From assembly GCA_033764435.1 (NCBI GenBank), contig JANRIX010000066.1:12190-76189 (forward strand): 64,000 bases of DNA. The letters run 5' to 3'. Each line of letters starts with the position of its first letter. Position 1 is the first letter of the stretch. The notes under the pieces were generated by a model. It was not told the origin of the DNA. It saw only the letters and a list, made by a program, of their open reading frames with translations, and did not search any database. The position numbers and the translations under genes were made by a program. The stretch comes from JAEUMY01 sp033764435 (GTDB lineage: Bacteria; Pseudomonadota; Gammaproteobacteria; Burkholderiales; Usitatibacteraceae). Below, piece by piece: positions 35,299-42,363 of this stretch.

Positions 35299-35586
35299 AT
35301 GGACAAACAGACGACACCCGAACCCACGCTTGAGCAGTTGCAGGCCGCTGCTGCCCGAGTGCTGCAATTCCTGTTTAGCAGCCTGATTAAGGATGCCGAG
35401 CAGATGCAGCGCCTGAAGGGCAGCGACGCTCTCGTGTTCGTAGCCCGACGCCAGATGGAGTTGCGCGACATGCTCGTGAAGACCGGTTGCCCCGATGACG
35501 ACGCCGCGTCGTTGTCTCAGGCCTACGGCGACTCGTTGCGCGGCAAGTTCGCTGATGCACCCATGCCGACAAGCACGGTGCAATGA
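35299..35586 (+). CDS. Small phage-type protein upstream of capsid gene
   Basis: 95 residues, acidic, helical (LEQLQAAAARVLQFLFSSLIKDAEQMQRL). It overlaps the start of the protease-capsid gene by 4 bases (ATGA), so co-translation is likely. No domain recognised. By position it could be a scaffold or a small packaging factor. Confidence 0.65.
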   Translation: MDKQTTPEPTLEQLQAAAARVLQFLFSSLIKDAEQMQRLKGSDALVFVARRQMELRDMLVKTGCPDDDAASLSQAYGDSLRGKFADAPMPTSTVQ

Positions 35587-37211
35587 ACGCCCCGGCCATG
35601 ATCCTGCGCACCGTACTCGACTTCCGCTTAAAGGACGCTGGGAACGAGGAACAGCGAACTCTCGTAGGCATCGCCACAACCCCGGCAACAGATCGCTATG
35701 GCGAGCGCGTTCTGCCCAAAGGGGCCGAATTCACATTGCCGCTTCCGCTGCTGTGGCAGCACCGCGCAGGGGAACCCGTTGGCAGTGTCATCAAGGCAAC
35801 AGTCACAGAGGCTGGCATTGAGGTCGAAGCTCAGTTGCTGGCCGCTGGCATTGACCCAATTGCAGACCGCGTATGGGCGCTGCTCCGGGCAGGAGCAGTA
35901 CGTGGTCTGTCAATTGGGTTCATGCCGCTTGAAACCGAAGTTGGCGAGGAGGGCGAAGTTTCCTACGTCCGCTGGGAATGGCTTGAGCTTTCGGTCGTCA
36001 CGATTGCTGCCAATGCCGAGTCCGAAATCCTTCAAATCAGGAGTCCAAATATGACGACCGAAACAGAAGCACCGAACACCGAAGAACCCGAAGCAAAGCC
36101 CAAGGGTGCGCTGACACCACTGGGCAAGGCGCCAGCAGTGCACACCCAGCAACGCAGCTATTCGCTGTCGCGCATCTTGCGCAAGGCGTGCGGGGACACG
36201 ACTGTGGACGCTGGCCTCGAACTGGAACAGCATGCAGAGATGGCGCGCAGCCGTAAGGAAGCGCCGGAAGGCATCCTTGTTCCGCTGAGCCTGTTTGCGC
36301 TCAAGACCAAGGCGCATGACGGCATCACGGCCTCGCCTGACACTGGCAAGTCGCTTGTTGGCGAAGACCGCCGGGAAGACTTGTTCCTCAACGTTGACGA
36401 GTTCTTCCGCCCGCCGGTCGCGTCTGCACTTGGCGTGATGATGACTTCGTGCAGCGAAGACAAGCTCATCATCCCGCGTCAGAAAAAGCGATTGACCACA
36501 GGCTGGATTGCGCGTGATGGCAATGCAACGGCTTCTGCTGATGCTGAGTTTGATTCCATCAGCTTGCAGCCGACGACGCTTTCGCTGCTCGCGGAACTGC
36601 GCCGGAGTTTGATCTACGCGACGCACCCGCAGGCCGAAGCGCTGCTGATGGCCGATGTGCGCGGCGCGATCGACCTGGGTCTCGACACAGCCATCCTCGC
36701 AGGCACTGGTGCCAGCAACCAACCCAGCGGGCTGCTTACGGCTGCAACGGTAGCGGCAAGCATCACGGGTGCAATGTCCGGTTCCAACGCATACGACCAC
36801 TCGCGCAAGATTCGAAACGAGGTCGAAGCCTATCTCAAGGAAGCTAACCCCTCGCTCAAGTGGTGCCTGCACCCGATGCACCTTGCGATTCTCAAGAAGA
36901 CCCCGGCGTTCTCTGGTGCACAGACGACGCTGATTCCTGCGGACGCAATGATCCTCGCGGATCGCGGCATCGTTGAGAGCTACGGTTTGCCGGTGCCTGC
37001 TGGTGGCCCGCCTACGACGACCAAAGGCATGTTTGGCGACTTCTCCGAGTGCGTGGCTTGCACTTTTGGCCCCGCGCTGGAGATTGTGGTCAACCCGTGG
37101 GCCGAGACGCAGTTTGCGAAAGGTGCTGCGCTCGTTCGTGCGCTGGTGGACTTCGGCGTCGCGCACCGGGACGTGAAGCGCGTCTTGAAGTTCGATACCG
37201 AGACGCTCTGA
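35583..37211 (+). CDS. HK97-type prohead protease fused to major capsid protein
   Basis: 542 residues that normally come as two proteins. Residues 1-155 are a U35-family prohead protease with the catalytic His at 60 (LLWQHRAGEPVG) and Ser at 110 (RGLSIGF). A Glu/Pro-rich linker (about 157-185) follows. Residues 190-542 are an HK97-fold major capsid protein, with FRPPVASALGVMM, LAELRRSLIYATHPQAEALL, DLGLDTAILAGTGASNQPSGLL and the C-terminal DFGVAHRDVKRVLKF. Protease processing would release the capsid chain. It starts within the stop of the previous gene. Portal follows 12 bases later. Confidence 0.9.
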   Translation: MNAPAMILRTVLDFRLKDAGNEEQRTLVGIATTPATDRYGERVLPKGAEFTLPLPLLWQHRAGEPVGSVIKATVTEAGIEVEAQLLAAGIDPIADRVWALLRAGAVRGLSIGFMPLETEVGEEGEVSYVRWEWLELSVVTIAANAESEILQIRSPNMTTETEAPNTEEPEAKPKGALTPLGKAPAVHTQQRSYSLSRILRKACGDTTVDAGLELEQHAEMARSRKEAPEGILVPLSLFALKTKAHDGITASPDTGKSLVGEDRREDLFLNVDEFFRPPVASALGVMMTSCSEDKLIIPRQKKRLTTGWIARDGNATASADAEFDSISLQPTTLSLLAELRRSLIYATHPQAEALLMADVRGAIDLGLDTAILAGTGASNQPSGLLTAATVAASITGAMSGSNAYDHSRKIRNEVEAYLKEANPSLKWCLHPMHLAILKKTPAFSGAQTTLIPADAMILADRGIVESYGLPVPAGGPPTTTKGMFGDFSECVACTFGPALEIVVNPWAETQFAKGAALVRALVDFGVAHRDVKRVLKFDTETL

Positions 37212-37223
37212 GGAGTTTGAGGG

Positions 37224-38468
37224 GTGGCCACGCTGCGGCAGATCGCATCAGGCTTACGTGCATGGTTGAGTCCGGCGACGCCGCGTTGGACTTCATCCTG
37301 GCTCGCAAGTGTCGGGCAAACCGGGCTGATCTCCCCCGGTGCACCCCGCGTAACGCCTGAGTCTGCCGCAGCGCTGTCCGCCTGCTACAGGGCATGCTCT
37401 TTCATCAGCGATTCGCTGGCATCAATTGAGTTCCGCGTCGTGCAGCAATTGCCTGATGGTGGCCGCAAAGTCATCGAGAGCAGCGACGCGGCTCGTGCAC
37501 TTGCCGACTGGTCATTTACGCAGCGCGAGACGTTCATTTGGAACGCGGCGCTAGGCGGCAACGGCTTCGCAATCATTCGTCGCAATGGCCGTGACGGCGC
37601 GCTGGCGTTGGATTCAACTGTCCCGCGCAGAGTGGGTGCGGCTGTTGATGATGAGGGCACGCTGTTCTACTTGATCGAGCCTTACGAGCAAGGACAGAGG
37701 CCTGAAGTAGTTCCAGCATCAAGCATGGTGCACCTGAAGTTTCGTGCAATCGGCCACGCAGCTAGCAGGGACACGTTCGCAGTTCCGCCAGCGGTCTCCG
37801 CCGCTCAAAGCGTTGGGCTAGTCATCGCTGCGCGGGACTTTCAGTCTGCGTTGTGGGCGCGAGGCGCGAGACCAATTGGGGCGCTCCAGACAGAACGGAA
37901 GCTTAACGACGATGTCATTGAGCGAATTCGTAACCAGTGGGCAGAGTATTACGGTGGCACAGAAGCGACAGGCAGAACTGCAATCCTTGAGAGCGGCGTT
38001 AAGTGGGCACCCGTCGAGCCGAGCGTGACCCCGGAGAGCGCGGAGCTTGTCGCATACAACAAGTTCGGCGTCGAGGAAATTGCTCGCCTGTACGGCGTTC
38101 CCCCGAGCTTGCTCGCACAGACGGGCAACGCGAGCTACAGCACGGCCGTTGAGGAATCACGCGCCGTCGTGCTGCACTGCCTGCGTCCTTGGGCTGCACG
38201 ACTGTCCGACTGTCTAGGTCGTGCGCTGCTCAAGCGCGAAGACCGTTTGAAGGGCGTTCGCATCGAGGCGTCGCTAGACCATTTGTTGGTCGCACCCGGA
38301 AAAGAAACTTCCGAGTACCTCCGCGAGTTGGTCAACGCCGGGATCCTCTCCGTCAACGAAGCTCGCAACCTACTTGGCCGCGAGGACACTACTGGCGGCG
38401 ACATTCATCGAGTGCAGGTCAACACGATGCCGCTGATCGGCAAACCAAAAGAAGAGGCAACGCCATGA
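37224..38468 (+). CDS. HK97-type phage portal protein
   Basis: 414 residues forming the dodecameric ring at the capsid vertex through which DNA is packaged. Family signs are ALSACYRACSFISDSLASIEFRV near 50-75, FTQRETFIWNAALGGNGFAIIRRNG, KFGVEEIARLYGVPPSLLAQ around 275 and the C-terminal LVNAGILSVNEARNLLGRED. Start is GTG at 37224 after GAGGAGTTTG. The order capsid then portal is the reverse of the usual portal-protease-capsid order. The stop overlaps the next ATG. Confidence 0.92.
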   Translation: MATLRQIASGLRAWLSPATPRWTSSWLASVGQTGLISPGAPRVTPESAAALSACYRACSFISDSLASIEFRVVQQLPDGGRKVIESSDAARALADWSFTQRETFIWNAALGGNGFAIIRRNGRDGALALDSTVPRRVGAAVDDEGTLFYLIEPYEQGQRPEVVPASSMVHLKFRAIGHAASRDTFAVPPAVSAAQSVGLVIAARDFQSALWARGARPIGALQTERKLNDDVIERIRNQWAEYYGGTEATGRTAILESGVKWAPVEPSVTPESAELVAYNKFGVEEIARLYGVPPSLLAQTGNASYSTAVEESRAVVLHCLRPWAARLSDCLGRALLKREDRLKGVRIEASLDHLLVAPGKETSEYLRELVNAGILSVNEARNLLGREDTTGGDIHRVQVNTMPLIGKPKEEATP

Positions 38469-38773
38469 CCAAAGTATTTCTCGCGGTCGATGACACTGAG
38501 ACCAAGTTTCCCGAAGCAGCCGAGTTCCGTTCGGGACTGGTCGTGCGTGCTGATGATGGACAAGTCGGGCTGGGCTTTGTGCTTACTGGCGACGATGGTA
38601 AGCCGCTGGCAGCAATTCACATGGACACCCAACAAGCGCTCGACCACGCAAGCTACCTCTTGAAGTCAGCGCTGCAAATGGCCTTGTATCTCGATCCCGT
38701 CGCGCGGCTCGATTCGCTCGTCGAGCTGCATGCACACATGGCCCGCGAACTGAGCGCACCGATGCGGAAGTAA
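38465..38773 (+). CDS. Element-encoded small protein, function unknown
   Basis: 102 residues beginning MTKVFLAVDDTETKFPEAAEF, with a beta-rich first half and a helical second half (DHASYLLKSALQMALYLDPVARL). The ATG at 38465 overlaps the portal stop (ATGA), so it belongs to the capsid operon. The longer frame that includes it is portal shadow. Confidence 0.65.
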   Translation: MTKVFLAVDDTETKFPEAAEFRSGLVVRADDGQVGLGFVLTGDDGKPLAAIHMDTQQALDHASYLLKSALQMALYLDPVARLDSLVELHAHMARELSAPMRK

Positions 38774-38774
38774 C

Positions 38775-38993
38775 ATGGCTGCCGCATTGCTCTCCGATAA
38801 AGAGCTTGCACATGAGTTCGGCTTCTCAGTCCACTCGCTGCGATCTGCCCGCAGCAACAAAACCAATCTCCGCATGCCCCCATTTATTCGCCAGGGCGGG
38901 CGCGTACTTTATGAGCGCGAGTCCGTCATCGCGTTCCTTGAGAGCAGGGGAGTTTCGGCGCTAGGGCCGCACAGCAAGGCAAAGCGGGGCTAA
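38775..38993 (+). CDS. Small helix-turn-helix protein
   Basis: 72 residues with an HTH of MerR/excisionase kind: LSDKELAHEFGFSVHSLRSARSNKTNLRMPPFIRQGGRVLYERESVIAFLES. It begins 1 base after the previous stop. Possible regulator of the capsid block or of the reversed cassette that begins further right. The last 70 bases before the next gene hold nothing. Confidence 0.7.
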   Translation: MAAALLSDKELAHEFGFSVHSLRSARSNKTNLRMPPFIRQGGRVLYERESVIAFLESRGVSALGPHSKAKRG

Positions 38994-39064
38994 TTCACCC
39001 CAAAAATAGGCGTCTGCGACGCGCTACAGGGGGTCTACAAGCGCTTTTCGGGGCTGCCCGCTAG

Positions 39065-39523
39065 TTAGACCTTTGTAACTGCTGGTCCATCAGGCCACTT
39101 ATCTACAATCTCATCTAGTCGAGTTTTGTTCTGTTCGTACCAATGCAGGAACTTCCCCACTGAAGGGCGGCCTTTCTCAGTAAGGTCCGAATAGGCATGG
39201 ACGGCACGCAGTATATAAAGCACCACATGCGGTTCTTGTAGCTCCACTTCCGCATCGTGCTCCGGATTTGTGTGCTTAATCCAATCACGGAAGAAATTGA
39301 GTACCTTAACGAAGTCTCGCTTTTCTGTGATCAAGTCCTTCAGCTCTGTTTTCTCCCAAAAGTAATCAGGAACAGTCTTCTTGCCTTTGGCTGCATTTAG
39401 CTGGCCGGCGACAGCTTCTGCCGCACCTGCAAGATGCACCGCAGCTACCCAATTCCCTTGCAAGAACATTTCAATCGCTGCGTCGAGGTTCGCTTCGATT
39501 GCATCAATCTTGGAAATGTTCAT
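39065..39523 (-). CDS. HEPN-like helical protein with R-x4-H motif
   Basis: 152 residues, predicted all-helical with two long helices and the motif FFRDWIKHTNPEHD (R79 and H84, spacing R-x4-H) used by HEPN ribonucleases. The N-terminal helix pair (ANLDAAIEMFLQGNWVAAVHLAGAAEAVAGQL) also fits a HEPN-type four-helix bundle. HEPN proteins act in toxin-antitoxin and abortive-infection systems by cleaving RNA, so an anti-phage or regulatory role is plausible but unproven. It is downstream of the coiled-coil gene on the minus strand with a 33-base gap, so they form a pair. Confidence 0.65.
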   Translation of the reverse strand: MNISKIDAIEANLDAAIEMFLQGNWVAAVHLAGAAEAVAGQLNAAKGKKTVPDYFWEKTELKDLITEKRDFVKVLNFFRDWIKHTNPEHDAEVELQEPHVVLYILRAVHAYSDLTEKGRPSVGKFLHWYEQNKTRLDEIVDKWPDGPAVTKV

Positions 39524-39556
39524 TGCGTTCTGCTTTAGTTAGTTGCTGTAAGGCGC

Positions 39557-40735
39557 CTATGGAGAGGGCTTGCCCTTTACGGCATCGACAATCGAAGTTG
39601 CTAGTTCCTTCATCTCTTGCACGTTTTCTTTTAGGTTAAACGCATCCACAACTGTTGCAGGGCTCTTTTCGTCACTACCTACTGAATCCTTCGTAGCTTG
39701 ACCGAAGGAGCGATGACCAATTTCTACCCGAAACTTGTTTTGCTCCTCCTGAGGCAATGGAGCAAGGTACGGACCTAGTGCCTCAAGCTCTAGCGAAAGT
39801 GCTCTATTCTTTTGCTCCGACTTGTGGGCTTTGTCTGCTTGGCTTGCTGAATATGCAGCCAGCACACCAAGTGGAATAAAGAGAGCCATCCGACTTGCAA
39901 ACCATTCCCAAGAAAATGTCATGCCTTCTGTTGGTGAGAATGCTTTAAAGGCGATGATTATCAATGCAACCATCGAGGCAACAGTGACGCCTTGCCAGAT
40001 CCAAAGGCTCTTCCGCGCGCTGTTCGCGGTTTTCAGATAGCCAGAAGAAACTCCCATATTGCCGATAACACCGAGCAGATTTTCGACTTCTGCTTTGTGG
40101 CCCTCAATCTTGTTCAGGATGGCTTGCGCCTTTTCTTCGTAAGATTTCTTGAGCCGGTCTTTGTGATCAATGAAATCTTCCTGAATTTCGTCCGAATCGG
40201 CTATGAACTTGTTTTGCTGCTCGTTCAGTTTGTTTGTTTGTTCTGCCATGAATGCAGAATGTTTGTCTTGGCGGTCACTTTGTGCAGATGTGAACTGAGT
40301 TTGTTGATCAGCAGATGCTGCATTGAACTTCTCCTGGCGAGATGCCTCGGACGCGGCAAATTCCTTTATGCGCTCCTCTTGTGCTGCGCTAAATGCCGCC
40401 TGAAACTCGGCTGCTAATGTGGAAATGCGTTCGTTCGCAGCCTGTAGCTGCTCCTCAACCTTTTCTGCGTAAGCGATTATGTTGTGGTGCTCTTGGCGAG
40501 CCTCCAATTGCATTGCCCCAATCTCGTCGCGAAGTGCCGGCGCGGATCCAGCTGCCTCATTGATTGCCTGAATCGCATCGCGCAAATTCTGGAGTTCCTG
40601 ATTGCACTTCTCCTGAAACGAGTTTGCATTGGTCGTTGCCTCGCTCTTAATTTGATCGAGGGCAGCCCTGGCTTCAGCTAAAAGTGCTTGGATTGACTCT
40701 TGGTCAGCAGACTCGGCATTCGGGCTGTCACTCAT
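39557..40735 (-). CDS. Coiled-coil protein with two transmembrane helices
   Basis: 392 residues. The first 220 are an almost continuous Gln/Glu/Ala-rich coiled coil with repeating QEERIKEF, RQEKFNAASADQQTQF and RQDKHSAFMAEQTNKLNEQ. Two membrane helices follow at about 245-266 (IWQGVTVASMVALIIIAFKA) and 280-297 (MALFIPLGVLAAYSASQA), then a soluble C-terminal domain of about 90 residues. It would sit in the inner membrane as a long cytoplasmic sensor or scaffold. No known defence family was recognised. It reads away from attR and is the first gene of the reversed cassette. Confidence 0.72.
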   Translation of the reverse strand: MSDSPNAESADQESIQALLAEARAALDQIKSEATTNANSFQEKCNQELQNLRDAIQAINEAAGSAPALRDEIGAMQLEARQEHHNIIAYAEKVEEQLQAANERISTLAAEFQAAFSAAQEERIKEFAASEASRQEKFNAASADQQTQFTSAQSDRQDKHSAFMAEQTNKLNEQQNKFIADSDEIQEDFIDHKDRLKKSYEEKAQAILNKIEGHKAEVENLLGVIGNMGVSSGYLKTANSARKSLWIWQGVTVASMVALIIIAFKAFSPTEGMTFSWEWFASRMALFIPLGVLAAYSASQADKAHKSEQKNRALSLELEALGPYLAPLPQEEQNKFRVEIGHRSFGQATKDSVGSDEKSPATVVDAFNLKENVQEMKELATSIVDAVKGKPSP

Positions 40736-40924
40736 TTTCGTTCCCCTGTGCGCAGCAATTGGATTTGGAAGCCCCCAATGCTACCCGCAGCCAACGAAAA
40801 TTCATCCTACAAGGGTTTGTAGGGTGCAGGAGCTAGCCTGGGCAGGAAAAAATCTCGCTTAGTAACGCTTACAACTTGTGGTGAGTCCGTGAGAACCGTT
40901 GTAAACATTAGGCCCCTCACAAAG

Positions 40925-40963
40925 TTAGGAGGGGGTAGCTCTATCCACTGAGCTACGGGGGCG
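40925..40963. repeat. attR: 39-bp copy of tRNA-Arg 5' half
   Basis: Same 39 bases as attL. Only the half-tRNA is present, so it is not a gene. Bases 40736-40924 contain no ORF; a short hairpin (40806-40812 with TTGTAGG) is visible. Confidence 0.92.
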
Positions 40964-41019
40964 CGGCAAGTCGAATGATAAGGGGAATTGTGTCTTCGGC
41001 TCGCATCCATTCGATCAGC

Positions 41020-41025
41020 TATAAT
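41020..41025 (+). promoter_or_regulatory. -10 box of tRNA-Ser promoter
   Basis: Consensus TATAAT, 9 bases before the tRNA 5' end. No clear -35. Confidence 0.5.
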
Positions 41026-41034
41026 CTTCCTGTT

Positions 41035-41125
41035 GGAAAGGTGGCAGAGTGGTCGAATGCGCCGGACTCGAAATCCGGTGTACGGGTCTCCCGTACCGTG
41101 GGTTCGAATCCCACCCTTTCCGCCA
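41035..41125 (+). tRNA. tRNA-Ser (CGA)
   Basis: 91 nt class II tRNA with encoded CCA. Anticodon stem CCGGA/TCCGG, loop CTCGAAA (anticodon CGA), long variable arm TACGGGTCTCCCGTA and T-loop TTCGAAT. Confidence 0.95.
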
Positions 41126-41152
41126 CCCGAATCAGTTCTCATCGATTTTCAT

Positions 41153-41182
41153 CGGTCCTCAGCGGTCCTCAGCGGTCCTCAG
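41153..41182 (+). repeat. Three tandem copies of CGGTCCTCAG
   Basis: 10-bp unit repeated three times just downstream of tRNA-Ser, with partial copies on both sides. Confidence 0.8.
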
Positions 41183-41560
41183 TTGTTCTTGGCTGTAGTT
41201 CACCGCCCACTTCCCGTCCATTGAACTTTGCCTCGGCATCGACACGTATCGAGCGTCGTCCGCAGCGACTCGAAATCTTTACTCGGAGACTGCCAGAAGC
41301 CAGACCGGTGACTTAAGGGTCCGCTGTTGGCTGTCAGATGCATCCAAAAGAGTTGCTGCCAAGTACACACAGTCACCACGCTAGTGGTTTGTGTTACTTG
41401 AATCTAGTGGTTTCACCTATAAAAAAGTAGACTTTCCTTTATCAATTACTCATAATGGAGATTACTTTGGTCCCCTACGATGCTTCCTTGGGCAGGGATG
41501 CGGGAGAGGAAACGCTATTTTATTTATTTACTTCAGTGAGTTAAGTGGAAATGCCTGCTG

Positions 41561-41586
41561 CCCGGAGAGCCAACGGGCTCTCCGGG
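41561..41586. terminator. GC-rich hairpin in the 634-base noncoding region
   Basis: Perfect 11-bp stem CCCGGAGAGCC/GGCTCTCCGGG, loop AACG, followed 3 bases later by the palindrome GACTTAAGTC. There is no U-tract, so it may be a leader structure and not a terminator. The remainder of 41183-41759 is AT-rich and ORF-free, probably the promoter zone of the DUF11 cluster. Confidence 0.45.
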
Positions 41587-41759
41587 TTGTGACTTAAGTC
41601 ATAGGTGCGAGTTGGTGCGGACTGTTAACTTTCGTTGATAAGTCAAAAAGTTGCTGTCGATAGCTACCAGTGAAAGTATTATTCGGGCTGCTTTTAGGGG
41701 TTATCGGTTAGTGGTTTAGAAAACTTTATGCCGCTGGACAAACTTTCAGGACATGCCAG

Positions 41760-42272
41760 ATGAGATTGGGTAACGTTGGTTTCGCAGTAGTCCTTGCCGC
41801 GGCGCTCGTAACGGCTTTGCCGCTACATGCGCAATCTGGAGCCTCAGGCAGCGTAGAGAGCAAACTTGAGGTGGGCAGGGTGACCCTTAAGGATGGCAAG
41901 GAAACAATCGAGCCTGCTGGTGCTGCGAAGCCCGGCGATTTGCTTCAGTACACGGCAAGCTACACCAACAAGGGGCGCACAGGCGTCACAAATCTTGAGG
42001 CGACCCTGCCGATTCCGCCCAATACTGAATTGGTCATTGAATCCATCAAGCCCGCTAGCGCCAAAGCGTCGACGGGCGGTTCCGTATTTGCTGACGTGCC
42101 ACTCAAGCGCAAGCTCAGGCAGGCGAATGGTGTTGAATTTGAGCAAGTTGTTCCGGCGCGCGAGTATCGTTCGTTGCGCTGGTATCCGGGAGCGCTGGGG
42201 GCCGGTGCAACTGTTAGCTTCACTGCACGCGTCAAGGTAGTGGACGATCGTCAGCCTCCGCAAAAACAATAG
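41760..42272 (+). CDS. Small secreted DUF11-domain protein
   Basis: 170 residues: a signal peptide (VVLAAALVTALPLHAQ) and a single DUF11-type beta-sandwich (VGRVTLKDGKETIEPAGAAKPGDLLQYTASYTNKGRTGVTNLEATLPIP, ending with LGAGATVSFTARVKV). It opens the cluster of DUF11 proteins on this strand and probably acts as a partner or subunit of the larger ones. DUF11 modules are found in cell-surface and spore-coat-like proteins; function here is unknown. Confidence 0.82.
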   Translation: MRLGNVGFAVVLAAALVTALPLHAQSGASGSVESKLEVGRVTLKDGKETIEPAGAAKPGDLLQYTASYTNKGRTGVTNLEATLPIPPNTELVIESIKPASAKASTGGSVFADVPLKRKLRQANGVEFEQVVPAREYRSLRWYPGALGAGATVSFTARVKVVDDRQPPQKQ

Positions 42273-42363
42273 GTTCGCGGATTCTTGTCTTTTTCTTGCA
42301 TTAAGTAGTGGCGCTGCACTCAGAAAGTTTTAAATGAAATCAGGGTATACAAAGGAGAACACC

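Larger units (their letters stand above)
30554..40963 (+). mobile_element. Integrated phage satellite-like element (10.4 kb)
   Basis: Bounded by perfect 39-bp repeats, with a tyrosine integrase next to attL. Gene order on +: integrase, unknown, AlpA-like regulator, two unknowns, noncoding region with a 22-bp inverted repeat, small protein(s), fused protease-capsid, portal, small protein, HTH protein; then on - a coiled-coil membrane protein and a HEPN-like protein. No terminase, tail, lysis or repressor of classic type is seen. Size and content fit a capsid-encoding satellite (PICI-like) better than an intact prophage, though a decayed prophage remains possible. The host palindrome GCGAATATTCGC is absent throughout, and base composition looks more AT-rich than the flanks. 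Confidence 0.85.

Noticed and set aside
35121..35333. 70-residue ORF before the small capsid-operon gene
   Set aside because: No ribosome-binding site and no protein-like pattern; overlaps the start of the real gene in another frame.
40925..40963. A second tRNA-Arg gene
   Set aside because: Only the 5' half is present; it is the attR copy.
41153..41182. CRISPR-like repeats
   Set aside because: Three directly adjacent 10-bp copies without spacers; a simple tandem repeat. No CRISPR array or cas gene is seen in the window.
41391..41597. 68-residue ORF in the noncoding region before the DUF11 cluster
   Set aside because: No ribosome-binding site, odd composition, and its end is made by the hairpin at 41561-41586.
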